DNA from: an uncultured Bacteroidia bacterium
GTDB taxonomy: Bacteria; Bacteroidota; Bacteroidia; Bacteroidales; UBA932
Reading direction: 5' to 3'
NCBI GenBank assembly: GCA_902766255.1
Contig: CACXCS010000058.1
Span: forward strand, 1-34,929
Length of the DNA: 34,929 nucleotides
Below, piece after piece: positions 14,582-23,060 of this stretch. The stretch's first letter is position 1, and each line of letters starts with the position of its first letter. The position numbers were made by a program, and so were the translations under genes. Below the pieces are notes generated by a model. That model did no database searches, had not been told where the DNA came from, and worked only from the letters and a program-made list of their open reading frames with translations.

Positions 14582-15484
14582 ATGAGCGAATACCACAATC
14601 CCGTACTTTTATCTGAAAGCGTGAACGCCCTGGTGCAGAACCCGGACGGCACCTATGCCGATGCCACCTTCGGCGGAGGCGGCCATTCACGCGCCATTCT
14701 CGCCCGCCTGTCCCCCAATGGCCGCCTGATCGCCTTCGACCGCGACGCCGACGCCATGGCCAACGCCCCCAAGGACAAGCGTTTTACACTGATTCACAAC
14801 AATTTCAGATTTATACACAACTATGCTCTAATCGAGGCTCCCGACGGATTGGACGGAATACTCGCCGACCTTGGCGTAAGTTCCCACCAGTTCGACACTG
14901 CGGAAAGGGGTTTCTCTTTCCGTTTTGACGGCCCCCTCGATATGCGAATGAATGTGCAGGGCGCTAAAACCGCTGCTGACATTGTTAATTCTTATACGCA
15001 AGAAGAATTGGAAAGGATCTTCAAAATCTACGGTGAGGTGGACGGCGCCCACAAGCTTGCACAGCTCATCGTTGCTGCTCGCTCGAAGGCGCAGATCCTC
15101 TCCACCGGCGACCTCGACAATGCAATCGCGGGAGCCCTGCCTTCTTTCGCCGAGCATAAATACCTGGCCAAGGTATATCAGGCCCTCAGGATCGAAGTCA
15201 ACGACGAGATGCGCTCTCTGGAGAAGTTCCTTCAGGGCGCCGCCAAAGCCCTTAAAAAGGGCGGGAGGCTCGCAGTAATCACCTACCACTCCCTCGAGGA
15301 TCGTCTGGTGAAAAACTTCATCCGCAGCGGCCGTACCGACGGCTCGGAGCAGAAAGACATCTACGGAGCATCCCTCGCCCCCATGAAGGCGGTCGGCCGC
15401 AAGCCGCTGGTGCCCGAAGAGTCCGAGATAGAAAAGAACACCCGTGCCCGGAGCGCCAAACTCCGCGTAGCTGAAAAGAATTGA
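14582..15484 (+). CDS. rsmH: 16S rRNA (cytosine-1402-N4) methyltransferase
   Basis: SAM-dependent enzyme that methylates N4 of C1402 in the decoding centre of 16S rRNA. The 300-residue protein has the substrate segment EYHNPVLLSESVNAL, the SAM motif YADATFGGGGHSRAIL, DLGVSSHQFDTAERGFSF, DGPLDMRM, and the C-terminal VITYHSLEDRLVKNF. Unusually for this window, a strong AGGAGG sequence lies at 14574-14579, 2 bp before the ATG. It follows mraZ as in nearly all dcw clusters; the FtsL-like gene starts 1 bp after the stop. Confidence 0.97.
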   Translation: MSEYHNPVLLSESVNALVQNPDGTYADATFGGGGHSRAILARLSPNGRLIAFDRDADAMANAPKDKRFTLIHNNFRFIHNYALIEAPDGLDGILADLGVSSHQFDTAERGFSFRFDGPLDMRMNVQGAKTAADIVNSYTQEELERIFKIYGEVDGAHKLAQLIVAARSKAQILSTGDLDNAIAGALPSFAEHKYLAKVYQALRIEVNDEMRSLEKFLQGAAKALKKGGRLAVITYHSLEDRLVKNFIRSGRTDGSEQKDIYGASLAPMKAVGRKPLVPEESEIEKNTRARSAKLRVAEKN

Positions 15485-15485
15485 T

Positions 15486-15836
15486 ATGGAGAAGACCTGG
15501 AAAATACAGGACCTGGGCAAAGGGCTGAAAAACAGCCTCCGCGCTATGTTGAAGGGCGAGTTCCTGCTTCGCCTCAACATAGGGCGTTACTTCATCCATA
15601 TCGTATACACCTTCTTCCTCATAGCGATGGTAATCTGGATATCGCTGATGATAGAAGGAACAATGACCAAAGTAGAACGCAACAAGGCCGTACTCAGGGA
15701 ATTGGAGATTGTCCATACCCAGAAGACCTTCGACGTAGTAAAACTGAGCCGCCGCTCGTCGGTAAACGACATGCTGCAGCAGATGGGATCCAAAGTCACT
15801 GAACCTCAGGAACCCGCAACACGACTTGTAAAGTAG
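15486..15836 (+). CDS. FtsL-like cell division protein
   Basis: A 116-residue bitopic membrane protein at the ftsL position. A basic cytoplasmic N-terminus of about 36 residues precedes one membrane segment (about residues 37-58, FIHIVYTFFLIAMVIWISLM), then a periplasmic helix rich in charged and Leu residues (EGTMTKVERNKAVLRELEIV) that could pair with an FtsB/DivIC-type coiled coil. Sequence identity to classical FtsL is low, as in other Bacteroidota, so the call rests on topology, size and location between rsmH and ftsI. The transpeptidase gene follows after 4 bp. Confidence 0.8.
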   Translation: MEKTWKIQDLGKGLKNSLRAMLKGEFLLRLNIGRYFIHIVYTFFLIAMVIWISLMIEGTMTKVERNKAVLRELEIVHTQKTFDVVKLSRRSSVNDMLQQMGSKVTEPQEPATRLVK

Positions 15837-15840
15837 AAAG

Positions 15841-17721
15841 ATGGAAGCCAACGCCGTAACAGAGAAGAAAAAACGGGACCGCATAGGGGTGATTCTCTAT
15901 GTGATCTATGTCCTGTTGCTGCTGGCCTCGATCCTGCTGTTTGTCAAGATCGTGGGAATACAGATATTCTTCAAGCCCGAGCCCAGGATCCAGACTGCCC
16001 TCACTCCTATCAGCCGTCCGAGGTACATCGAGCCAGTGCGGGGCAACATTATCGACTGTAAAGGCCGTCTTCTGGCAATGTCCTGCCCCACCTACCAGAT
16101 TGCAATGGACTGCACCGTAAGGCGCGAGGAATTCGCCAAGGACAAGAACGGGGCTGAAAAGGAGGCCGAGTGGATGCGCAAAGCCGGCGAGCTCAGCAAG
16201 GAGCTGACAACAGTATTCCCGGAAAAGAGCGCCGAAGAGTACCTCAAACTCATCCGCAGCGGCAGGGCAAACGGCAAGAAATACCTCAAGTTCGGCAAGC
16301 CGGTTGACCGCAACATGTACAACCGCATCGCCAAATTCCCTTTGTTCAAGGAGGGCCGTTTCCGCGGCGGATTCATAGCCGAGCAGCAGAACGTGCGCAT
16401 ATATCCCTATGGCAAGCTCGCCCGTCGTACCATTGGTTTCGTCCGCAACAACCGCTCCGATGTAGGCAATACCCACGTGGGTCTGGAAGGAAAGTTCGAC
16501 TATGTACTGCACGGGCGCGAGGGCAAAGAATGGCTGCGCAAGACGGATGCCGGCAATGTAGTGGACAACGACAGCACCAAGACCCGCCCCGAGGACGGTA
16601 AAGACATACGCACGACCCTCAACATTGACTATCAGGACATTGCCTGGCATGCTTTGTACGACGAGATCAAAGAAGAGACCGACCTTGAAGGCGCCTGCCT
16701 GGTGCTGATGGAAAGTTCCACCGGAGCCATCAGGGCAATGGTCAACCTCTACCGTGACGGCAACTCCATGGACTTTGAAGAGGTCAGCAACCTGGCTATA
16801 GGCAGAGCCATCGAGCCCGGTTCGGTATTCAAGACCGTAACCCTTATGCAGGTGCTTTCGGACGGCTACATAACCAGCCTCGAGCAGACTATTCCTACCA
16901 ACCATGGTATTATAAAAGGCGTCCGAAGCGTACCTCAGGACGTGCATATGCTCGACCATGAGAGGATTCACCAGACCAACAGCATATCCATCATCGATGG
17001 GTTCAAGATATCTTCCAACTACGTATTCGGCACACTTGCCGTATCCAACTACAGCAAAAAGCCGATGCGCTTCATAGAGAACATACACAGCTACCATCTG
17101 TCCGAGGCCTTCGCCTTCGACCTTGACGGCCTGGCAACTCCCACCGTACCTTCACCCAACGACAGTAACCGTTACTGGAGTCTGAGCGACCTTGCGGTAA
17201 TGGGCTACGGATACGGCACAAGGGTGACTCCGCTACACGTGCTCAGCTTCTACAACGCCATAGCCAACAAGGGCAAGATGATGAAGCCCTACCTGGTGGA
17301 AGACGTTGAACTGAACGGCGTGGTCAAGAGCAGGAAGGGTCCTGCACTGATGTCAACCATCTGCAGCAGGGCCGTGGCAGACACTATCACCCGCGCACTT
17401 AAAGCCGTAACTGAAGAAGGTACGGCCCGCAGGCTCAAGGACGCCCGCTGCACTGTTGCAGGCAAGACAGGCACCTCATTCGGTACCTATGCAGGCGGCT
17501 CATACCGCGACGAGAGCGGCCGCCGCAAGTACCAGGGCACCTTCGTGGGCTTCTTCCCCGCCGAAGATCCACGCTACAGCGTGATATGCACCGTGTTCAG
17601 TAAACCCACATCGAAACAGTTCCAGGGCGGCGGCATCCCCGCAAGGGCGGTCAAGAGCCTTGTCAACGGTATATACAGCATTGATCCTTGTTTCCAACCC
17701 ACACTCAGCGCAAGCAAATGA
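15841..17721 (+). CDS. ftsI: Division-specific penicillin-binding protein (transpeptidase)
   Basis: Class B penicillin-binding protein that cross-links septal peptidoglycan in the periplasm. A short basic N-terminus and one membrane helix (about residues 16-38) are followed by the dimerisation domain (RPRYIEPVRGNIIDCKGRLL) and the transpeptidase domain. Active-site motifs are intact: SVFK (Ser328 nucleophile, Lys331), SSN (391-393) and KTG (542-544). At 626 residues it stops shortly after the transpeptidase domain, with no C-terminal PASTA domain, which many Bacteroidota FtsI/Spo5D-type homologues carry. Its stop overlaps the murE start by 4 bp. Confidence 0.95.
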   Translation: MEANAVTEKKKRDRIGVILYVIYVLLLLASILLFVKIVGIQIFFKPEPRIQTALTPISRPRYIEPVRGNIIDCKGRLLAMSCPTYQIAMDCTVRREEFAKDKNGAEKEAEWMRKAGELSKELTTVFPEKSAEEYLKLIRSGRANGKKYLKFGKPVDRNMYNRIAKFPLFKEGRFRGGFIAEQQNVRIYPYGKLARRTIGFVRNNRSDVGNTHVGLEGKFDYVLHGREGKEWLRKTDAGNVVDNDSTKTRPEDGKDIRTTLNIDYQDIAWHALYDEIKEETDLEGACLVLMESSTGAIRAMVNLYRDGNSMDFEEVSNLAIGRAIEPGSVFKTVTLMQVLSDGYITSLEQTIPTNHGIIKGVRSVPQDVHMLDHERIHQTNSISIIDGFKISSNYVFGTLAVSNYSKKPMRFIENIHSYHLSEAFAFDLDGLATPTVPSPNDSNRYWSLSDLAVMGYGYGTRVTPLHVLSFYNAIANKGKMMKPYLVEDVELNGVVKSRKGPALMSTICSRAVADTITRALKAVTEEGTARRLKDARCTVAGKTGTSFGTYAGGSYRDESGRRKYQGTFVGFFPAEDPRYSVICTVFSKPTSKQFQGGGIPARAVKSLVNGIYSIDPCFQPTLSASK

Positions 17722-19199
17722 AACTAGGCGAGATCATAAAGAATTGCGGCGTCCTGCAGATCCAGGGCCCCTCGGGGATTGAAATCAGCGCAGTCACCAA
17801 CGACTCGCGCAAAGTCACTCCCGGCAGTCTCTTCGTAGCGGTGAACGGCTGCGGAGCCGACGGGCGCGCCTATATAGCCCAGGCCATCAACAGCGGCGCC
17901 GCCGCCGTGATGTTCGAGGCCCCTGTCGAGGGCGCACCCTCCGTGCCAGCGCGCCCCGATGGAGTCACCTTCGTGATTACAGGCAACAGCCGGATTGCTG
18001 TAGCGATGGCTGCTGACACCTGGTACGGCCACCCCAGCGGCAAACTGAGCCTTGTCGGGATCACCGGCACCAATGGCAAAACCACCACCGTAACTCTGCT
18101 ATACCGCCTGTTCAAGAGCCTGGGTTATGAATGCGGACTGCTCTCTACCATAGCCAATTACGTGGGTGATGAGCGCCTCGAAACAGCCAACACCACCTCC
18201 GACCCCATGACCATCAATTCACTGCTCAGCCGCATGGTGGAGGCAGGATGCGAGTACTGCTTCATGGAAGTCAGTTCTATAGGAGTCGAGCAGGAAAGGG
18301 TTACCGGGCTGGAATTCAAGGTCGGCATATTCTCCAACCTCACCCACGACCATCTTGACTATCACGGCACATTTGCAGAGTACCTCCGCTGCAAGAAACT
18401 CTTCTTCGACCGTCTGGGCAAAGATGCCATAGCAATCACTAATGTTGATGACAAGCATGGCGAGGTGATGCTGCAGAACACGGCTGCACATCGGGTAGGC
18501 TATTCCTGCCGCGGCATAGCCGACCATACATGCCGTATACTGGAGCAGAGCTTCGAAGGCATGCTGCTGCGTATTGACGGGACGGAAATGTGGACCCGCC
18601 TTATCGGCGCGCACAATGCATACAACCTGCTTGCAATCTACTGTGCAGCAATAGCGCTTGGAGCTTCCAAAGACGAGGTCCTCGTGGCTCTGTCACAGCT
18701 ACAGTCCGCCCCCGGACGCCTTGAAACCATTCACGGTCCGCGCGGACTATGCGCTGTAATCGATTACGCGCACACGCCCGATGCCATGGAAAACGTGCTC
18801 AAGACTCTACGCGAGGTATCCCCCGACGGTCACCTTGTATGCCTGTTCGGCTGCGGAGGCGACCGCGACCGCACAAAGCGCCCGGAAATGGCTGCCGTGG
18901 CCGAAAAATGGGCCGACAAGATATTTGTAACCTCGGACAACTCCCGCACGGAGAAGACAGAGGATATACTTGAAGACATACGTAAAGGATTCACCCCTGC
19001 AGGGCTTGCCAAGGCACTGTTCATTGCCGACCGCAAGGAAGCAATACGCGCCGCACTTATGCTGTCGCCCGACGGCAGCACCGTGCTGCTGGCCGGCAAG
19101 GGGCATGAAACCTACCAGATAATAGGTACCGAGAAACGGCACTTTGACGAGAAAGAAATTGTAAAGGAGATTTTCGCACAATGCTCTACCACCTTGTAG
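17718..19199 (+). CDS. murE: UDP-MurNAc-L-Ala-D-Glu:meso-diaminopimelate ligase
   Basis: ATP-dependent ligase that adds the third stem-peptide residue. The 493-residue protein has the Mur N-terminal domain with AVTNDSRKVTPGSLFVA, the P-loop GTNGKTT (117-123), the EVSSIGVEQERV segment, the FSNLTHDHLDYHG segment and the C-terminal domain with YAHTPDAMENVL. The amino-acid-selecting motif reads DNSR (Asp407-Asn408-Ser409-Arg410); the meso-diaminopimelate type is DNPR. The arginine that contacts diaminopimelate is kept, so I expect that substrate, as usual in Bacteroidota. The ATG at 17718 is used because it overlaps the ftsI stop (ATGA). It overlaps mraY by 19 bp. Confidence 0.96.
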   Translation: MKLGEIIKNCGVLQIQGPSGIEISAVTNDSRKVTPGSLFVAVNGCGADGRAYIAQAINSGAAAVMFEAPVEGAPSVPARPDGVTFVITGNSRIAVAMAADTWYGHPSGKLSLVGITGTNGKTTTVTLLYRLFKSLGYECGLLSTIANYVGDERLETANTTSDPMTINSLLSRMVEAGCEYCFMEVSSIGVEQERVTGLEFKVGIFSNLTHDHLDYHGTFAEYLRCKKLFFDRLGKDAIAITNVDDKHGEVMLQNTAAHRVGYSCRGIADHTCRILEQSFEGMLLRIDGTEMWTRLIGAHNAYNLLAIYCAAIALGASKDEVLVALSQLQSAPGRLETIHGPRGLCAVIDYAHTPDAMENVLKTLREVSPDGHLVCLFGCGGDRDRTKRPEMAAVAEKWADKIFVTSDNSRTEKTEDILEDIRKGFTPAGLAKALFIADRKEAIRAALMLSPDGSTVLLAGKGHETYQIIGTEKRHFDEKEIVKEIFAQCSTTL

Positions 19200-20338
19200 A
19201 CTGGCTGCAAAGCCTAGGAGTTCACTTCCCGGGAATGGGACTGATGCATTACCTTTCGTTCAGGGCAATGCTTGCAGTCGTTATCAGCATGCTCATAGCC
19301 TTCCTGGCAGGAGGCAAGATCATACTCTGGCTCCAGAAGCACCAGATCGGCGAAACCATTCGCGACCTGGGCCTGGAGGGTCAGATGCAGAAAAAGGGCA
19401 CTCCCACCATGGGCGGCATCATAATCATCATCTCCCTCCTCGGATCGGTGCTGCTGGTATGCCGTCTGGACAGCATATATACCATCCTGCTGCTAATCAC
19501 CACTTTATGGTGCGGCGGAATCGGCTTTGCCGACGATTACATCAAGGTATTCAAGCACAACAAGGAAGGCCTGAGCGAGAAGGCAAAACTCATACTCCAG
19601 TTCGGCCTGGGCCTGGTGGTAGCTCTTACAGTCTGCATCAGCCCCGACATCCCCACCGACAGGCTTATTACCACCATCCCCTTCGTAAAGGCCCACGAAT
19701 TCGATTATTCATGGCTCTCCCCTTTCAAGGGGCAGCTCGGAGTGTATTGCTCCTGGGGCATCTACATGATAATGATAATCCTCGTCACCCTGGCCTGCTC
19801 GAACGGAACGAACCTCACCGACGGCATGGACGGACTTGCTTCGGGAACCTCTGCCATAGTGGGGGTGACCATCGGTGTGATGGCATGGCTGAGCGGTGAC
19901 GTAATAGATGCCAGGTACCTGAACATCATGTACATACCCGGATCCGGCGAAGTCGCCATCTTTATGGCGGCCTTCGTGGGAGCGCTGATAGGATTCCTTT
20001 GGTACAACACCTTCCCCGCCCAGGTATTCATGGGTGATTCGGGCAGCCTGACCATCGGAGGCATCATCGGAGTGAGCGCCATACTCATCCGCAAGGAGCT
20101 CATACTGCCCCTGCTGTGCGGCATCTTCCTGATGGAAAGCCTTTCGGTCATAATCCAGAGGACTCATTTCAAACGCACGAAACGCAAATACGGAGAGGGC
20201 CGCAGAGTGTTCCTCATGGCCCCGATCCATCATCATTATCAGAAAAAAGGCATCCCGGAGCCACGCATAGTAACGCGCTTCTGGATCATAGGAATAATAC
20301 TGGCCGTCTCGACATTGGCGGTACTTAAGATAAGATAA
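19181..20338 (+). CDS. mraY: Phospho-MurNAc-pentapeptide transferase
   Basis: Polytopic inner-membrane enzyme that transfers phospho-MurNAc-pentapeptide to undecaprenyl phosphate, forming lipid I. The 385-residue protein has about ten membrane segments. Diagnostic cytoplasmic motifs are GTPTMGG, FADDYIKVFKHNKEGLS (catalytic Asp pair), NGTNLTDGMDGLASGTS, FMGDSGSLTIGG and the His-rich PIHHHYQKKGIPE. The start MLYHLVDWL lies inside the end of murE (19-bp overlap), a common feature of this joint. The lipid substrate derives from UppS at the left edge of the window. Confidence 0.97.
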   Translation: MLYHLVDWLQSLGVHFPGMGLMHYLSFRAMLAVVISMLIAFLAGGKIILWLQKHQIGETIRDLGLEGQMQKKGTPTMGGIIIIISLLGSVLLVCRLDSIYTILLLITTLWCGGIGFADDYIKVFKHNKEGLSEKAKLILQFGLGLVVALTVCISPDIPTDRLITTIPFVKAHEFDYSWLSPFKGQLGVYCSWGIYMIMIILVTLACSNGTNLTDGMDGLASGTSAIVGVTIGVMAWLSGDVIDARYLNIMYIPGSGEVAIFMAAFVGALIGFLWYNTFPAQVFMGDSGSLTIGGIIGVSAILIRKELILPLLCGIFLMESLSVIIQRTHFKRTKRKYGEGRRVFLMAPIHHHYQKKGIPEPRIVTRFWIIGIILAVSTLAVLKIR

Positions 20339-20339
20339 A

Positions 20340-21683
20340 ATGGCAAGAGTTGTTGTATTGGGCGGGGCCGAGAGCGGCGTAGGAGCCGCGGTGCTCGCTA
20401 AGGTAAAAGGATTCGACGTATTCCTCTCCGACAACGGAAACATCAAGGAAGAATACGCCAGCATGCTGCGCGAATGGGACATTCCCTTCGAGCAGGGCGG
20501 GCATACCCCAGAGCAAATCATGAACGCCGACGAGGTAATAAAAAGCCCGGGAATACCTTCCACCGCTCCCCTTGTGAAGGCACTGGCCGCACAAGGCACC
20601 CACATAGTATCCGAGATCGAATTCGCATCGCGCTACGACAGCGCCAAGAAAATATGCATAACCGGCTCAAACGGCAAGACCACCACCACTTCCCTGATCC
20701 ATTACCTCCTCAAGGAAGCCGGCCTCAACGTGGGCCTGGGCGGCAACATAGGCAAGAGCTACGCCTATCAGGTGGCCACCGAGAAGCATGACTACTACGT
20801 ACTGGAAATCAGCAGCTTCCAGCTTGACGACACCTATGATTTCAGGCCTGACATTGCCGTCATCACCAATATCACCCCCGACCATCTCGACCGCTACGAC
20901 CACAACATGGAGAACTATGTGCGGGCCAAGTTCAAGATAGTCAGGAACCTGCGTCCCGAAGACTGTTTCATATTCGACTCCGACGACGCCATCACCATCG
21001 AGCATCTCAGCAAGATAGTGCTGCAGGCCAAGATGCTGCCTTTCACCCAGGAGAAGAAAGACCTGGAGCAGGGCGCATGGCTGGACGGCAACAGGATAGT
21101 TGTCAAATACGAACAAAGCGAGAGCGAGATTTACCTTCGCGAACTCGCACTCGGCGGCAAACACAACATCTACAACTCGATGGCTGCGGCTCTCGCCGCC
21201 AAGGCATCGGGCATCGAAGATGAGGTGATACGCAACTCCCTAAAGAGTTTCTCCCCCATCGAGCACCGCCTGGAGCCTGTGCTGAGCATACACGACGTCA
21301 TGTACATCAACGATTCCAAGGCTACCAACGTGGATTCGGCATGGTACGCGCTGGAGTGCCAGACAAAGCCGGTGGTGTGGATTGTTGGCGGAACCGACAA
21401 GGGAAACGACTACAGTGTGCTGACCGATCTTGTAAAAGAGAAGGTCAAGGCTATCGTATGCCTCGGTGTCGACAACAGTAAGATTCACGCTGCATTCGAA
21501 GATATAGTGGGCAGCGACCGCATGGTGGACACGACCAGTGCCGAGCAGGCCGTCCAGGCCGCCAGCACGATGGCACAGGCCGGGGACGTAGTCCTGCTGA
21601 GCCCATGCTGCGCCAGCTTCGACCTGTTCAAGAACTATGAAGACCGCGGAAAGCAATTCAAGAACGCCGTAAGGAAACTATAA
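20340..21683 (+). CDS. murD: UDP-MurNAc-L-alanine:D-glutamate ligase
   Basis: ATP-dependent ligase that adds D-glutamate to UDP-MurNAc-L-alanine in the cytoplasm. The 447-residue protein has an N-terminal UDP-binding Rossmann domain (VVLGGAESGVGAAVLA), the P-loop ITGSNGKTTTTSLIHYLL, GNIGKSYAYQ, the EISSFQLDDT segment, TNITPDHLDRYD and the C-terminal-domain motif YINDSKATNVDSAWYAL. Order and length match the family. It begins 1 bp after mraY and ends 3 bp before ftsW. Confidence 0.97.
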   Translation: MARVVVLGGAESGVGAAVLAKVKGFDVFLSDNGNIKEEYASMLREWDIPFEQGGHTPEQIMNADEVIKSPGIPSTAPLVKALAAQGTHIVSEIEFASRYDSAKKICITGSNGKTTTTSLIHYLLKEAGLNVGLGGNIGKSYAYQVATEKHDYYVLEISSFQLDDTYDFRPDIAVITNITPDHLDRYDHNMENYVRAKFKIVRNLRPEDCFIFDSDDAITIEHLSKIVLQAKMLPFTQEKKDLEQGAWLDGNRIVVKYEQSESEIYLRELALGGKHNIYNSMAAALAAKASGIEDEVIRNSLKSFSPIEHRLEPVLSIHDVMYINDSKATNVDSAWYALECQTKPVVWIVGGTDKGNDYSVLTDLVKEKVKAIVCLGVDNSKIHAAFEDIVGSDRMVDTTSAEQAVQAASTMAQAGDVVLLSPCCASFDLFKNYEDRGKQFKNAVRKL

Positions 21684-21686
21684 ACA

Positions 21687-23060
21687 ATGTCGGACAAGAA
21701 ACGCACAGTCTGGAATTACTTCGACCGTATCGAAGGCGACAAGGTGGTTTGGATCATCGTGCTGATGCTGATCCTTATCTCCATCGTGTGCATATTCTCC
21801 TCCACTTCACGTCTGCTGGAGGGGAGCCAGACGCGTCTGAGCATTGTCAAGAGCCAGCTGCTGGTTGTGGCCGGCGGCCTGGTAGTCATAATAATCTGCT
21901 ACAACATAAAGAACATCAAGGTATTCCGCTGGCTCTCAAAGTGGGGCTTCCCGCTGTCTTTCCTGCTGCTGGGCCTGCTGCTTTCGAGGATTGATACACC
22001 CATCCTGCGCTCTATCGAACTCAACGGAGCCCGCCGTATCCTGCAGATTGCAGGATTCCAGCTGCACGTGTTCGAGGTGGTGAAAGTGGCCATGGTGATG
22101 TACCTGGCCTGGGCTATGGATGCCCTGAAGAAAGGCGAGCTGAAGTGGCCTAAGAAAGAGGGTTGGAAGAAGTGCTTCTACATCTATGCCCCCTTCGTGG
22201 TTACCTTGTTGATGATAGTGCCAGGAAGCAACTCTGCGGCACTTTTCATAGGGGGCATCATGTTCATCGTGATACTCCTTGGCGGAGGGAACCTCAGGGA
22301 TATGGCACTGCTGGCAGGGATCGCCGTAGTGATTCTGGCCGGATGCTGGGGCATCTATGAACTGAGCGACCACAAGGTGATGGAAAGGATAGGCACGGCT
22401 GTGAGCCGTATATCAAACGATGAGGACTGGGAGCAGAAAGTGCTCGACGCAAGGCCCGGCTCAGATGAATACTACAAAGCCCTTGACAAGATACGCCAGC
22501 CGTACAGCGCCAAAATCGCCATAAAAGAGGGCGGGGTGCTGGGCAAGGGACCAGGTCAGAGCACCCAGCGCTATGTTGTTCCGGATATTTCCGAGGACTA
22601 CATGTACAGCTTCATTATCGAAGAGTACGGACTGTGGGGTGCCCTGATCATAATCTTCCTGTACGTATCCTTGCTCGCCAGAGGCTCTATCATCGTGCGA
22701 AACTGCGGCAAAGATCTATACGCAAAAATATGTGTGGCGGGCTTGTGCCTGCTCATCACAGGCCAGGCCTTCCTTCACATGTTCGTAAATGCGGACATCG
22801 GTCCCATGACGGGACAAACCCTGCCGCTTATCAGCCATGGCAACAGCGCCTTTCTGTGCTTCAGCCTGGCGTTCGGTATAATACTTTCCTTCAGCCGCAT
22901 AGCTCAAAGACGCATAGAGAAGGAACAGCGAGAGGCCAAGCCTCTGATGGAACTCAAGGAGAACGTGCAGGCCGGGCTTGACGAGCTGGACGCTTTCGAA
23001 AGCGGAGAAATGGACAATAACGACGACATCGTTGACGAAATGAACGATTATGGAATATAG
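21687..23060 (+). CDS. ftsW: Septal peptidoglycan polymerase FtsW (SEDS family)
   Basis: SEDS-family glycosyltransferase that polymerises lipid II at the septum together with FtsI. The 457-residue protein has about ten membrane helices, the family segment IAIKEGGVLGKGPGQSTQRY in the large extracytoplasmic loop, the acidic SEDYMYSFIIEEYGLWGAL, and PMTGQTLPLISHGNSAFL. In the last of these, ISHGNSA replaces the more usual S-x-GG(S/T)S. The C-terminal tail is long, charged and Asp/Asn-rich (about residues 405-457), predicted cytoplasmic. It overlaps murG by 11 bp. Confidence 0.95.
   Translation: MSDKKRTVWNYFDRIEGDKVVWIIVLMLILISIVCIFSSTSRLLEGSQTRLSIVKSQLLVVAGGLVVIIICYNIKNIKVFRWLSKWGFPLSFLLLGLLLSRIDTPILRSIELNGARRILQIAGFQLHVFEVVKVAMVMYLAWAMDALKKGELKWPKKEGWKKCFYIYAPFVVTLLMIVPGSNSAALFIGGIMFIVILLGGGNLRDMALLAGIAVVILAGCWGIYELSDHKVMERIGTAVSRISNDEDWEQKVLDARPGSDEYYKALDKIRQPYSAKIAIKEGGVLGKGPGQSTQRYVVPDISEDYMYSFIIEEYGLWGALIIIFLYVSLLARGSIIVRNCGKDLYAKICVAGLCLLITGQAFLHMFVNADIGPMTGQTLPLISHGNSAFLCFSLAFGIILSFSRIAQRRIEKEQREAKPLMELKENVQAGLDELDAFESGEMDNNDDIVDEMNDYGI

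Noticed and set aside
15796-17097. A 433-codon open frame antisense to ftsI
   Set aside because: It lies wholly opposite a well-conserved gene with intact catalytic motifs; its translation is Val/Leu/His/Gly-rich without recognisable motifs, typical of GC-rich antisense frames.
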